From an uncultured Tropicimonas sp. (GTDB lineage: Bacteria > Pseudomonadota > Alphaproteobacteria > Rhodobacterales > Rhodobacteraceae), in NCBI GenBank assembly GCA_947495685.1, contig CANLZY010000026.1, positions 1-64,000 on the forward strand: a stretch of 64,000 nt of DNA, read 5' to 3'. Positions 1 through 8,498 of this stretch are shown here, piece by piece. The notes under the pieces were generated by a model. The model was not told the DNA's origin. It saw nothing but the letters and a program-made list of their open reading frames with translations, and searched no databases. Made by a program: the position numbers and the translations under genes. Every line of letters begins with the position of its first letter. Within the stretch, counting starts at the first letter, position 1.

Positions 1-84
1 CTCGCTGACCGTCTGCTCGCCCGTCACAGCCTCCAACGCGACCTTGGCCTTGAACTCCGGGGGGTGTTGCTTCCGTTTCGACAT
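1..84 (-). CDS. IS3-family transposase OrfA, N-terminal fragment
   Basis: The 28 visible codons begin MSKRKQHPPEFKAKVALEAV and continue with TGEQTVSE. This basic start followed by the first helix of a helix-turn-helix is typical of OrfA of IS3-type elements, where the R(R/K)xxPEFKxKVALEA pattern recurs. The start ATG at 84 follows an AGGGAGAT ribosome site on the minus strand. OrfA binds the terminal repeats and is normally fused to OrfB by programmed frameshifting. The rest is beyond base 1, so it cannot be said whether the element is intact. Confidence 0.8.
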   Translation of the reverse strand, partial: MSKRKQHPPEFKAKVALEAVTGEQTVSE

Positions 85-164
85 CTCTGATCTCCCTCGT
101 GTTGAAGATCAGCAGACAACAAATCGTAGCTTGCGTCAGTGTCCGGTTTTCGCGGGGTAGCTCA
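1..164 (-). mobile_element. End of an IS3-family insertion sequence, cut by the window edge
   Basis: The segment holds the start of a transposase OrfA on the minus strand plus its upstream leader. Reading inward from base 164 on the minus strand gives TGAGCTACCCCGCGAAAACC, which begins with TGA and has the GC-rich form of IS3-family terminal repeats, so 164 is taken as the outer end of the element. The other end, OrfB and any target duplication lie outside the window, so the exact boundary is an inference. Confidence 0.6.
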
Positions 165-786
165 GTGGGCAGCTGTGACCAACCCTTGTTGCCCGGATCC
201 GGACCTTGCCGGGAAGTGCCGACGTTTGGGCAGTCCGCCGCTAGGGTGCGTCAACGGGTACTGAAGGCACCACGAAGATGGCAGAGGTGCGTATCCGCCA
301 GAAATCTGCTGTTTGGCGGCAATTTCAACGCGGCGTCAGATCATTTCATGATGCTTCACGGCTGGTCATCATTCGGTTCGATGAAACCGCAAATCCGCAC
401 GACCATCAGATAGCGGCGACGCCACATCTTTTATGGTTCAGAGCTACCGCCGCCGATCCAACCGACCCCGTCGTTGAGCAACCTGTTCTCCCAGCGTCTA
501 CCGACAGACGGATTGTGTGTGACGCCAATGGCAGTGCGGATCGGTCGTCGGAACAGATGTTTCCGGTCTGAACGCGCGGTCCGGAACAGGTCGACCAAAC
601 CTGATGCAACAGCGCGGTCTGCAACCTGTGCTCTGGCGTTTGTGATGTGCGGTTTCGAACATGAAACCGGTCTTTTCGAAGCTTTCGGCCGACCTGTGCA
701 GCCCCTAACTGCGGATCATCGAAGGCGCACAGCAGCGCCGACACCGAAACACACGCCGACACAACAGACCGAAGAGGACTGTCCCG
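165..786. other. Stretch without a recognisable gene
   Basis: These 622 bases lie between the insertion-sequence end and the repeat-protein gene. Several short open frames exist on both strands, but none has a recognisable family, a convincing ribosome site or periodic composition. The promoter of the gene at 787 should lie in the last 200 bases, but no clear -35/-10 pair was found. Confidence 0.5.
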
Positions 787-1306
787 ATGAACCGTCTTGC
801 GCTTTCCACCGCCGTCGTTCTGTCCCTCGCCGCTCCGGCCCTGGCCTCCGACCAGCTGGCCACGTCGTTGGGGGGGCGAACCCGGTGCCTACACCACAGC
901 GCAGCTGATCGAATTGCGCAGCGCTTTGCAGGACGATGGCCACCCGACCGTCAATTTCATCCACAAGAACGCGAACGACCGCCATGGTGTGACGGTCTTC
1001 AGAAAGAATACCGCCTCGACGGCGAACGCCCAACTGGCCGCTTCGGTCGATGGTGGGTCCGTGCTGACGACGGCCCAGGTGATTGCCCTGCGGTCAGCGC
1101 TCGAAGATGACGACCACGCCACGGCCAATTTCATCCGAACCAACGGCGCTTCCGAAGGTGCCTTTGTTGCCTCGTCCAAAAGCGGCGTTTCCGCCGGTCA
1201 CGCACAGCTCGCGACATCGCTCGGTGTCGATGCGTCTGACTCCTCGCTGGCCCAGCTTGTCAACCTGAAGGCAGCACAGTCTTCCGATAACGGTCATCAC
1301 AACTGA
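787..1306 (+). pseudogene. Secreted three-repeat protein, frameshifted in a G run
   Basis: An AGAGG site precedes the ATG at 787. The first frame encodes a signal peptide (MNRLALSTAVVLSLAAPALA) and SDQLATSLG, then runs into a run of seven G at 870-876 and out of the coding frame. The next frame continues smoothly with GEPGAYTTAQLIELRSAL and ends at 1306. Together they give about 170 residues with three imperfect repeats of the pattern QLA(T/A)S(L/V)...TTAQ(L/V)I.LRSAL.DD.H.T.NFI..N; the third copy is degenerate. Six G instead of seven would restore one frame. The product would be an exported protein of unknown function. The break may be a real mutation, phase variation or a sequencing error. 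Confidence 0.7.
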
Positions 1307-1337
1307 TAGACCCGTTGGCGAACGCCGCTACACGGTC

Positions 1338-1367
1338 CGGCCCGAAGGGGGCGGGCCGTTGTTTTTT
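1338..1367 (+). terminator. Rho-independent terminator
   Basis: CGGCCCG (1338-1344) pairs with CGGGCCG (1352-1358) and is followed by GTTGTTTTTT. It closes transcription of the repeat-protein gene. Confidence 0.8.
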
Positions 1368-1525
1368 GCGGGCTCGGTTCGAACCGGTTCAGAGATTCGG
1401 AAGAACACTGGATCTGCTGCTTCGGGCCATTTGATTGACCAGTGCGAATGGCAGGTGTGTCGTTTCCCGCCCTACTGCTGATGACGGTTGCAGCGTAGTG
1501 TTGACGAGCAAACTGGAAGAAGAAA

Positions 1526-2629
1526 ATGTCAAGAATCGAAGCCGTTGAACTCCGGATGGTGGACCTCAAGCCCAAGGTCCGCAGATCCGACGCAATCCAA
1601 TCCTTTGTCAGCCAGGAAACGCCCATTGTCACGATCCGTGACAGCGACGGAGCCATAGGTGCGGGGTATTCCTATACCATCGGAACGGGGGGCGCTTCGG
1701 TCATGGAGCTGCTGCGCCAGACCCTTGCGCCGGCGCTGATCGGGCGAGATCCCGACAGGATCGAACAGATCTGGCGCGACCTGCTGTTCGTCACCCACGC
1801 GACCTCGGTCGGGGCGATCACCTCGCTGGCGCTGGCTGCGATCGACACGGCGCTCTGGGATCTGCGATGCCGCAAGGCTGGCCTGCCCTTGTGGAAAGCC
1901 GCCGGTGGCAGTCGCGACAGCGTCCCCCTGTATACGACCGAGGGCGGATGGCTGCACATCGAGACCGCCGCGCTGGTGGATGACGCGGTGGCGATGCAGG
2001 GCAAGGGGTTTCGGGGCGCCAAGATCAAGATCGGCAAGGATGCCGCGGCCGAGGACGATGCGCGGCTGCGTGCGGTTCGTTCCGCCGTTGGCCCGGAATT
2101 CGAGATCATGACGGACGCAAATCAGGGGTTTTCGATCTCCGAAGCGCTGCGCCGCCTGCCGATTTTGGCCGAGCACACCATCGGGTGGTTCGAAGAGCCG
2201 CTGCCTGCCGATGACGTGGCCGGTCATGCCCAGCTTGCGGCGGCCTCGGCGGTGCCAATCGCGGTAGGCGAAAGCCTCTATTCCTTGTCGCAATTCAAGG
2301 ACTACCTGACGAGCAACGCCGCTTCCATCGTGCAAGTCGACGTGGCGCGCATAGGCGGGATTACGCCCTGGCTGAAGGTGGCGCACCTGGCCGAGGCCCA
2401 CAACGTCACCGTGTGCCCACATTTCTTGATGGAGCTGCACGTGTCGTTGGTTTGCGCGATCCCCAATGCGCGGTGGTTGGAGTACATTCCGCAACTGGAC
2501 CTGATCACCGGGGCACCGATGCGGATGGAGCAGGGCCGTGCATTTGCCTCCGACGTGCCGGGCCTTGGCATTGACTGGGACTGGGAAGCTATCGATGCGA
2601 TGGCCCTGTCGAACGAAACGGTGTCCTGA
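1526..2629 (+). CDS. Mandelate racemase/muconate lactonizing enzyme family protein (sugar-acid dehydratase-like)
   Basis: Of 367 residues, the first 120 form the enolase-superfamily capping domain and the rest the (beta/alpha)8 barrel. The catalytic pieces are all visible: KIK at 166-168 (barrel base), the Mg ligands D197 (MTDANQ), E223 (WFEEP) and E249 (VGES), D272, and H299 (VCPHF), the His of the His-Asp dyad. Members abstract the proton alpha to a carboxylate and mostly dehydrate or racemise sugar acids; the substrate cannot be read here. It is collinear with the enzyme at 15833, with the same numbering of every catalytic residue. It stands alone between two terminators, tail to tail with a TRAP transporter that may supply its substrate (inference). 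Confidence 0.85.
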   Translation: MSRIEAVELRMVDLKPKVRRSDAIQSFVSQETPIVTIRDSDGAIGAGYSYTIGTGGASVMELLRQTLAPALIGRDPDRIEQIWRDLLFVTHATSVGAITSLALAAIDTALWDLRCRKAGLPLWKAAGGSRDSVPLYTTEGGWLHIETAALVDDAVAMQGKGFRGAKIKIGKDAAAEDDARLRAVRSAVGPEFEIMTDANQGFSISEALRRLPILAEHTIGWFEEPLPADDVAGHAQLAAASAVPIAVGESLYSLSQFKDYLTSNAASIVQVDVARIGGITPWLKVAHLAEAHNVTVCPHFLMELHVSLVCAIPNARWLEYIPQLDLITGAPMRMEQGRAFASDVPGLGIDWDWEAIDAMALSNETVS

Positions 2630-2657
2630 TTCCGGGCGAGACGGATCGTCCCAAATG

Positions 2658-2689
2658 AAAAGGGGCCGCTCGAATGAGCGGCCCCTTTT
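2658..2689. terminator. Bidirectional terminator between convergent genes
   Basis: A 13-bp stem, AAAAGGGGCCGCT (2658-2670) with AGCGGCCCCTTTT (2677-2689), has a 6-base loop. The A and T runs on both sides make it work for the gene ending at 2629 and for the TRAP operon ending at 2710. Confidence 0.9.
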
Positions 2690-2709
2690 GTCATGTTTGC
2701 CCCGGCGGA

Positions 2710-3987
2710 TCAGCGATAAAACATCTCCGGCAGAAACAGGGCGATTTGCGGGAAGAAGACGATCAACATGAGCACGGTGATCAGCGGAACCAGGAAGGGC
2801 ATGGTCGCCTTGACGCAACTCTCGAAACTTATCCCGGCCACCTTGGCCAACACGTAGAGGACCATTCCGATGGGCGGTGTCAGCAGCCCGATCATGAGGT
2901 TCAGGATCACGACGATACCCAGGTGCACGGGGTCGATACCGACCTGCGCGGCGATGGGCATCAGCACCGGAACCAGGATGGTGATGGCGGCGATGGTCTC
3001 CATGAAGAGGCCAATCATTAGAACCATGACCATCATGATCAGAAGCACTGCCTGCTTGTTGGTGGTGATTCCAAGCAGCGTGTCGCCGAGCGTATTGGCG
3101 ACCTGGTTGGCGGTCAGGATCCATGCAAAGATGGCCGCGGAAGCGACAATCATCAGGATCGCGGCCGTGGTCTCGATCGTGTCGATGGAGACCCGGATCA
3201 GGTGGCGCCAGGTGAGGGATCGATAGACGATCAATCCCAGGAACAGCGCGTAGAACACGGCGGCAACGGCAGCTTCGGTCGGGGTAAAGGCCCCGGAGAC
3301 GATGCCACCAATGATGATACCGGGTGTCAGCAACGGCAGGAACGCGCGCTTGAACGAGGTCCAGAGGTTGCAAAGGTCAAACCTGTCGTCCTTGGGGTAG
3401 TCGCGTTTCTTGGCGTACCAGGCGACCATGATCATCAGGGACACGGCCATCAGCAGCCCTGGGATCAGGCCGGCGGCAAAGAGTTCGCCGATGGAGACCG
3501 ACGCCATGACGCCATAGATGACGAGCGGCAGGGACGGCGGGATGATCGGGCCGATGGTCGAGGAAGCCGCCGTCACGCCGACCGAGAAGTCCACGTCGTA
3601 GCCAGCATCGCGCATTGCCTTGATCTCGACGTTGCCAAGGCCGCCAGCATCGGCAACAGCCGCGCCCGACATGCCGGCAAACAACACCGAGGCCCCGACG
3701 TTCACGTGGCCAAGGCCACCTGGCAACCATCCGACAAGGGCGCGGGCGAAGTTGAAGATCTTTGTCGTGATGCCGCCGGTGTTCATCAGGTGACCGGCCA
3801 GGATGAAGAAGGGAATCGCAAGAAGCGGGAAGCTGTTGATGCCGTTGGTCATGTTGTGGAAGACCACGACATCCGGCAGGTCTGACATTATGACGTAGAT
3901 GAGCGATGCCATGCCAAGCGACACCGCTACCGGGACCCCGATGATCAACATGACCGCCAGGGTGATGAACATTATTGTGAGTTCCAT
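2710..3987 (-). CDS. TRAP transporter large permease (DctM type)
   Basis: This 425-residue inner-membrane protein has about a dozen hydrophobic segments. It shows DctM-family hallmarks: LPGGLGHVNVGAS followed by FAGMSGAAVADAGGLG, and TIGPIIPPSLPLVIYG. It is the Na+-driven transport subunit that takes substrate from the periplasmic DctP protein. The open frame extends 15 codons further upstream, but the ATG at 3987 (MELTIMFITLAVM) is chosen because it has a GAGG site and clears the DctQ stop by 10 bases. It is the third gene of a P-Q-M operon. The substrate is probably an organic or sugar acid, from the neighbouring enolase-superfamily enzyme and dehydrogenases (inference). Confidence 0.93.
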   Translation of the reverse strand: MELTIMFITLAVMLIIGVPVAVSLGMASLIYVIMSDLPDVVVFHNMTNGINSFPLLAIPFFILAGHLMNTGGITTKIFNFARALVGWLPGGLGHVNVGASVLFAGMSGAAVADAGGLGNVEIKAMRDAGYDVDFSVGVTAASSTIGPIIPPSLPLVIYGVMASVSIGELFAAGLIPGLLMAVSLMIMVAWYAKKRDYPKDDRFDLCNLWTSFKRAFLPLLTPGIIIGGIVSGAFTPTEAAVAAVFYALFLGLIVYRSLTWRHLIRVSIDTIETTAAILMIVASAAIFAWILTANQVANTLGDTLLGITTNKQAVLLIMMVMVLMIGLFMETIAAITILVPVLMPIAAQVGIDPVHLGIVVILNLMIGLLTPPIGMVLYVLAKVAGISFESCVKATMPFLVPLITVLMLIVFFPQIALFLPEMFYR

Positions 3988-3997
3988 GGGGTCTGCC

Positions 3998-4552
3998 TCA
4001 GAAGGTGTCGAGTTTCTTGCGGGCCACGTCATCGGCGTCTGTGTGGAACAGCCGGAAGATGTTGCGGATCACAAAGAGAACCATTGCGGCACAGGAGATC
4101 ATGACCACGTACCAGATGATGGCCTTGGGCCAGGGCAGTGTGATCATCTTCTGTCCGGCGGTGCGTTCGACCATCGTGAGGCCGAGATAGCCGATATAGC
4201 CGAAGAAGCCGCCTGTGATCACCTCGACGGTCATCGCCATCGGCTTGATGAAGCTGCGCGGGACGTAGCGGTAGAAGAATTCCAGGTAGATGTGCGACCC
4301 TTTGCGCACGCAGGTCACTGACCCTACGAAGCCCAGCATGATGAGCAGGTACCGAGCGATTTCCTCGGTCCAGCCAAGGCTGTTGTTCAGGACGTATCGG
4401 GTGAAAAACTGGGTGGCGACAATCATGATCAGCGTCACGAAGAGGATCAGGACCGGAATGTCGAGCACGGATACGTCCGAAATGTCCTCGCTGGCGGTGT
4501 CCATCGCGCTCAGGTCTAGGTCCGGGTGGGTGTACTCTGGCGTTTCTTGCAT
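3998..4552 (-). CDS. TRAP transporter small permease (DctQ type)
   Basis: These 184 residues have four membrane segments. The family landmarks are a first segment ending FFTRYVLNNSLGWTEEIARY and the following CVRKGSHIYLEFFY, where the conserved W-x-E-E and G-x-H lie. DctQ forms the complex with DctM in the inner membrane. A hydrophilic N-terminal tail of about 30 residues is longer than the minimum, so the true start may lie at M17. The gene sits between the binding protein (65 bases upstream) and DctM (10 bases downstream). Confidence 0.92.
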   Translation of the reverse strand: MQETPEYTHPDLDLSAMDTASEDISDVSVLDIPVLILFVTLIMIVATQFFTRYVLNNSLGWTEEIARYLLIMLGFVGSVTCVRKGSHIYLEFFYRYVPRSFIKPMAMTVEVITGGFFGYIGYLGLTMVERTAGQKMITLPWPKAIIWYVVMISCAAMVLFVIRNIFRLFHTDADDVARKKLDTF

Positions 4553-4575
4553 GTCTGTTCGCTTTCATGGGGATG

Positions 4576-4602
4576 CCTGCCCCCGACAAGATCGGGGACA
4601 GG
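4576..4602 (-). promoter_or_regulatory. Stem-loop after the TRAP binding-protein gene
   Basis: An 11-bp near-perfect stem (4576-4586 with 4592-4602, one mismatch) lies between the DctP stop and the DctQ start. It has no T run. Such intercistronic hairpins commonly protect the upstream binding-protein mRNA from 3' decay and keep its level above that of the membrane subunits (inference). Confidence 0.5.
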
Positions 4603-4617
4603 CGCGTCAGGCACGGA

Positions 4618-5607
4618 TCACTTGTTGCCAGGAAGAGCTTGAAGGGCTTCGAAGTCAGCCTTGGAGAAGGGCAGGCCTTCGGCCATCAGCGACGGGGCAA
4701 CTGCTGCCATGAACGGCGCGCGGTCGACCACGTTCACGGTCACACCCTGTTCCTCGAACCAGGCAGCCAGCTCGTTCTCGGCCGTTTCGATCGTGTCGGT
4801 CACGAAATCGGCGTTGTCCTTGAGGGCTTGAAGCACGATGGCGCGGTCTTCGTCGGACAGCTTGTCCAACTTCGACTTGGAGACGAGCGTCAAGGTCGAG
4901 TTCATGATGTGGCCGGTCAGGTTGATGTTCGACTGAACCTCATAGAACTTCTTGGCCTGGATCGTGGTCAGCGGGTTTTCCTGTGCGTCGACCACACCCT
5001 GCTGCAGCGCAAGATAGACTTCGGCAAAGGCCATCGGCGTCGGGTTTGCACCAACGGCTTCCGGGAACATCAGGTAGGCCGGCGCGTTCGGAACGCGGAT
5101 CTTGAGGCCTTCCATGTCGGAGGGCACCAGGATCGGCTTGTTCGAGGTGACGTGGCGCGAGCCGTAGTAGCTGAGCGCGGCGACCTCGTTGCCGTTCATG
5201 TTCTTGGACAGTTCCGCAGACTGCGCCTTGAACAGGTCACTGTCACGGTAGGCGCGCCAATGCTCCATGCCGCGCATCGTGAACGGGTAGTCGGCCATGC
5301 CGATCGGTGCGTAGAAGGCAGAGACGAAACCGATGCCGGTATAGATGATGTCAACCGTGCCGAGCGACAGGCCTTCGGACAGCTCGAGTTCCTTGCCGAG
5401 CGAGGAGGACGGATACACCTTGATCTCGACGCGACCGTCGGTCTGTTCCGCGACTTGCTTGGCAACCTGCTCGGCGCCGACGTGCAGGGGGTGGTTCACT
5501 TCGTAGACGTGCGCGAACTTCAGGGTTTCGGTTGCCTGTGCAACGGTGGCAGCCGCTACGGCCATGGCCGAGATGGCGATGCCCTTGATAAGTTTGTCGA
5601 ATTTCAC
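4618..5607 (-). CDS. TRAP transporter substrate-binding protein (DctP type)
   Basis: A periplasmic receptor of 329 residues. GTG at 5607 is taken as the start because AGGGAGAG lies just upstream and a signal peptide follows at once (KLIKGIAISAMAVAAATVAQA, cleavage near residue 25). Family features: LKFAHVYE at the mature start, a GxxDIIYTGIGF segment, the substrate-carboxylate Arg in GLKIRVPN (R171), and GVVDAQENP (N211). These residues support an acid-bearing ligand but do not name it. It is the first gene of the P-Q-M operon. No lipobox is present. Confidence 0.92.
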   Translation of the reverse strand: MKFDKLIKGIAISAMAVAAATVAQATETLKFAHVYEVNHPLHVGAEQVAKQVAEQTDGRVEIKVYPSSSLGKELELSEGLSLGTVDIIYTGIGFVSAFYAPIGMADYPFTMRGMEHWRAYRDSDLFKAQSAELSKNMNGNEVAALSYYGSRHVTSNKPILVPSDMEGLKIRVPNAPAYLMFPEAVGANPTPMAFAEVYLALQQGVVDAQENPLTTIQAKKFYEVQSNINLTGHIMNSTLTLVSKSKLDKLSDEDRAIVLQALKDNADFVTDTIETAENELAAWFEEQGVTVNVVDRAPFMAAVAPSLMAEGLPFSKADFEALQALPGNK

Positions 5608-5938
5608 TGGTTCTCTCCCTAGTGCAGAGTGGAGCGATGCTCCGGGTGGTGGCGTCACGCCGCACAGCGACGATGTTCGCGCGTGATTCTTTCGCAAGTC
5701 GGGCGCGGCTTCGCCGGCGCCGGATTTGATGCGGGGGCGGTGCGCGCGCGGTTGGCTCGAGGCAAACCGGCGGTTCCTGCGTGGTCGCTGCTCCTCCCTT
5801 GGTTGGCTGACCCTCAGCGGGCACTCTGCCTTGGAACGGTCACAAGTCAATCGTTTGATCTGCGCCATATTGTCCAATCAGGGATAAAAAACATTATCTC
5901 GATCGAGGCAGTCCAAGGCGCAGTTTCACGCCGCCCGT
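5608..5938 (-). promoter_or_regulatory. Intergenic leader between the GMC dehydrogenase and the TRAP operon
   Basis: These 331 bases hold no gene. They separate two minus-strand units and should contain the TRAP promoter. An AT-richer patch at 5866-5905 includes ATTG-TC-CAAT (5869-5878), a short inverted repeat of the size bound by GntR/FCD regulators. Whether the regulator at 7585 acts there is unknown. Confidence 0.35.
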
Positions 5939-7561
5939 TTACAGTCGCCCCATGATCATGTCCGCGCAGCGATCGGCGATCATCATCGCCGGTGCATTGG
6001 TGTTTCCGGCGGTGATATTCGGGGTCGCGGACATGTCACAGACTCTCAGCCCGTCGATCCCACGGACCCGAAGCCGCGGATCTAGTACCGCCATCGGGTC
6101 GTCGTCGTGTCCCATCTTGGTGGTGCAGCTTGGGTGATAGTTGGTCTTCACAAAACGGCGGCAATGTTCGGCGAGGCCCTCGTCGGTGGCGCGGGTTGCC
6201 GCATCGGGCAGCACCACTTCCTTAATGCGCGACTTCAACGGTTCCTGCTCGAACACGTCGCAGAAGAACTTCTGCCCCTCGACCATCATTGCCATGTCGT
6301 CTTCGTGGCTCAGAAGGTTCGGGTTGACCAACGGCATGTCCTTGGGGTTGGCCGAAGCCAACCGTACCCAGCCGCGGGACTTGGGCTGGATAACGACCGT
6401 GGTCACGGTCATTCCGTGCCGATCCTCGACCAGGTGCTGGGCGTCGCGGTCGATATAGACCATGCCAACGCAGAAGGTCTGGATCGTCGGATCCGCGTCC
6501 CGGTCCACCGGGTTGACGAACGCGCCACATTCGACACCGGTCGAGCAGACACGGCCGGACCCGAACACCTTGAACTGGATGCCGTTCAACAGCATCCGCC
6601 AGCCTTCGCCCTGCTTGTAGTAGCCGTAGGGGCCGTTCATGTAGGCCGTGATCGGCGCCTCGGGGTGGTCGATCAGGTTTTCGCCCACACCGGGCAGATC
6701 GTGCAGCACCTCCACCCCGACATCGCGCAGGTGGTCGGCCGGGCCGATCCCCGATTGCAGCAGGAGCTTGGGCGTGACCAGGGCGCCAGCGGTGACGATC
6801 ACCTCGCCCTCGGCGCGGATCTCATGCATCTTGCCCGATGAATCCTCGTAGGTCACGCCGACGGCACGGTTGCCCTCCAGCAGGATCTTGTGGACTTCGG
6901 ATTGCAGGCGGACCGTGAGGTTCGGATTGTCTTTCAGCGGTTCGACATGGGAATAGGCCGAAGAAGACCGCTTTCCGTCCCGGTTCATGAACTGGTAATA
7001 GCCGGCGCCGCGTTGCGTCGCCCCACAGAAGTCGGTGTTGAATGGCTCGCCCATTGCTTGCACCGCCTGAACCCACCAGCGCGAGGCTGGGTCGATGTAG
7101 CCCGGGTCTGACACCTTCAGAGGTCCGCCAACGCCATGATATTCGTTCAGCAGGCGGTTGTTGTCCTCCATGCCGGTAAAGCTGGGCAGGCAATCACGGA
7201 ACCCCCAGGGCACATAGTCCTGGCTTCCCTTCAGGATCTCGTCCCAGCTGTCATAGTCGGACGGACGCCCCCGCATGTAGACCTGCCCGTTCACGGTCGA
7301 TCCGCCGCCCAGCACGTGCCCCTGCGGGATATCATGCTGCCGACCATGGAAATGTGGCTGCGGTACGGTCTTGTGATACCGCATGTACTTGGAACCGTTG
7401 ATCATCTTGAAGATCCCCGGCGGCATGTCGAGCAACGGGTGGTGATGAGAATACCCGGCTTCCAGCAACAGGACCCTTGCGCCGCCTTCGTCCGCCAAGC
7501 GGGCCGCAACGACGCATCCCGACGCGCCGCCGCCAACGACGATGTGGTCAAAGGTTTCCAT
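5939..7561 (-). CDS. GMC-family FAD-dependent alcohol dehydrogenase (choline dehydrogenase-like)
   Basis: 540 residues, the usual length for BetA-like GMC enzymes. The Rossmann motif GGGASG (residues 10-15) and E34 bind FAD. The GMC signature 1 GHVLGGGSTVN is at 81-91. The catalytic pair is H476 (YHPSC) and N520 (GNTNAP). The family oxidises primary alcohols to aldehydes and passes electrons to the quinone pool or oxygen. With the aldehyde dehydrogenase at 8499 it could form an alcohol-to-acid route. The substrate may be choline, but polyols or other alcohols are equally possible, and no betaine-specific neighbour is present. It lies 23 bases downstream of the GntR gene in the same direction. 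Confidence 0.88.
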   Translation of the reverse strand: METFDHIVVGGGASGCVVAARLADEGGARVLLLEAGYSHHHPLLDMPPGIFKMINGSKYMRYHKTVPQPHFHGRQHDIPQGHVLGGGSTVNGQVYMRGRPSDYDSWDEILKGSQDYVPWGFRDCLPSFTGMEDNNRLLNEYHGVGGPLKVSDPGYIDPASRWWVQAVQAMGEPFNTDFCGATQRGAGYYQFMNRDGKRSSSAYSHVEPLKDNPNLTVRLQSEVHKILLEGNRAVGVTYEDSSGKMHEIRAEGEVIVTAGALVTPKLLLQSGIGPADHLRDVGVEVLHDLPGVGENLIDHPEAPITAYMNGPYGYYKQGEGWRMLLNGIQFKVFGSGRVCSTGVECGAFVNPVDRDADPTIQTFCVGMVYIDRDAQHLVEDRHGMTVTTVVIQPKSRGWVRLASANPKDMPLVNPNLLSHEDDMAMMVEGQKFFCDVFEQEPLKSRIKEVVLPDAATRATDEGLAEHCRRFVKTNYHPSCTTKMGHDDDPMAVLDPRLRVRGIDGLRVCDMSATPNITAGNTNAPAMMIADRCADMIMGRL

Positions 7562-7584
7562 GGGTCTCTCCTCCTGCTCGGCCC

Positions 7585-8322
7585 TCAGTGTTCAAGGCCG
7601 AAAGTTTCTCGTACGTGTTCCCAGGCAGTCCTCAGGTGCGTGACCAAAGCCGCTTCGGCGGCATCCGGGTCTCGTTCGAGAATTGCGGTGTAGATTGCCT
7701 CGTGGCTCAGATAGTTCACCTGATTGCGCTCTGGTGAGCGCAGCATGCGGCTCCAGTGTGGGGACAGCCAGGATGCATAGGCACTGTGGACCGTCGGAAA
7801 GATCGGATTGCGGGGGATCTCGTAGAGGACCCCATGAAAGGCAACGTCGGTGGAAAAGAACCGTTGCGAATCACCAATGGCATCCCGATTGGCCGCCAGC
7901 GCTTCCTTCAGCCGTGCGATGTCTTCCCGCCCGGCCGATGTGGCGGCATCCCGCACAAGCCCGCGTTCCACGAAGACCCGGCTTTCGAAGAGCGCGGCGA
8001 CACCGCCCGTTTCCTTGAGCAGAAGTTCGACGATATTGCCGATCGAATTGAGGGCCGTGTCGTAGCCGGGCTTGCGAATGATCGGCCGAAACCGCGGCTT
8101 GGCATCGATCAACCCGCGACTCGCCAATGTTGCGACGGCCTCGCGCACGACAGTCCGACTGGCCGCGAAACGTTCCATCAGGTCACGTTCGGAAGGCAGC
8201 GCCGCCTTGTCCTCAAGTTCGCCGGATAGGATCTGCTGCTGGATTCGGGCCACGATCGAATCTGCGGCGCGTCCACTGGATACGTGGGGATCGGCGGCTT
8301 TCTGACGTTCCTGATCAGACAC
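7585..8322 (-). CDS. GntR-family regulator, FadR/FCD subfamily
   Basis: 245 residues. The winged helix spans about 22-80, with the typical LPSERDLMERFAASRTVVREA (helix 2, turn and recognition helix). An all-helical FCD effector domain follows, with DVAFHGVLYE and YLSHEAIYTAIL supplying the metal-binding Asp and His positions usual for FCD proteins that sense carboxylic acids. It is first in a unit with the GMC dehydrogenase and divergent from the aldehyde dehydrogenase, so it is likely to control both. An operator-like site lies at 8475-8485. Confidence 0.88.
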   Translation of the reverse strand: MSDQERQKAADPHVSSGRAADSIVARIQQQILSGELEDKAALPSERDLMERFAASRTVVREAVATLASRGLIDAKPRFRPIIRKPGYDTALNSIGNIVELLLKETGGVAALFESRVFVERGLVRDAATSAGREDIARLKEALAANRDAIGDSQRFFSTDVAFHGVLYEIPRNPIFPTVHSAYASWLSPHWSRMLRSPERNQVNYLSHEAIYTAILERDPDAAEAALVTHLRTAWEHVRETFGLEH

Positions 8323-8433
8323 GATTCTGCCTCTTTTGGTCCGAATATAATGCGCACGCTATCGCTCCATAATTGCAAACTCAACGGGGATTGCCTGCAA
8401 ATGCGGCAAAAAGAGGCAAAAACAGGAAAGTTC

Positions 8434-8463
8434 TTGACGTGCCAATGGGGCGCTCGGTAGTTT
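8434..8463 (+). promoter_or_regulatory. Candidate promoter of the aldehyde dehydrogenase gene
   Basis: TTGACG (8434-8439) is followed after 18 bases by TAGTTT (8458-8463). The -35 is good and the -10 is weak, as expected for an activated or tightly controlled promoter. The operator candidate lies directly downstream. Confidence 0.4.
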
Positions 8464-8474
8464 GCTTGAAAGTT

Positions 8475-8485
8475 TGGTCGTACCA
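8475..8485. promoter_or_regulatory. GntR/FCD-type operator, TGGTCGTACCA
   Basis: A perfect inverted repeat TGGT-CGT-ACCA, extended by one more pair to TTGGT/ACCAA at 8474-8486. It matches the TGGTnnnACCA pattern known for FadR-type GntR proteins. It sits between the candidate promoter and the AAGGAG ribosome site of the gene at 8499, where a bound repressor would block transcription. Confidence 0.65.
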
Positions 8486-8498
8486 AGGAGCCATCGGA

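Noticed and set aside
1376-1392. GAACCGGTTC near 1381 as a third CRP-like site
   Set aside because: The core palindrome is shared with 51213-51228, but the TGTGA/TCACA ends are absent and no cluster gene lies next to it.
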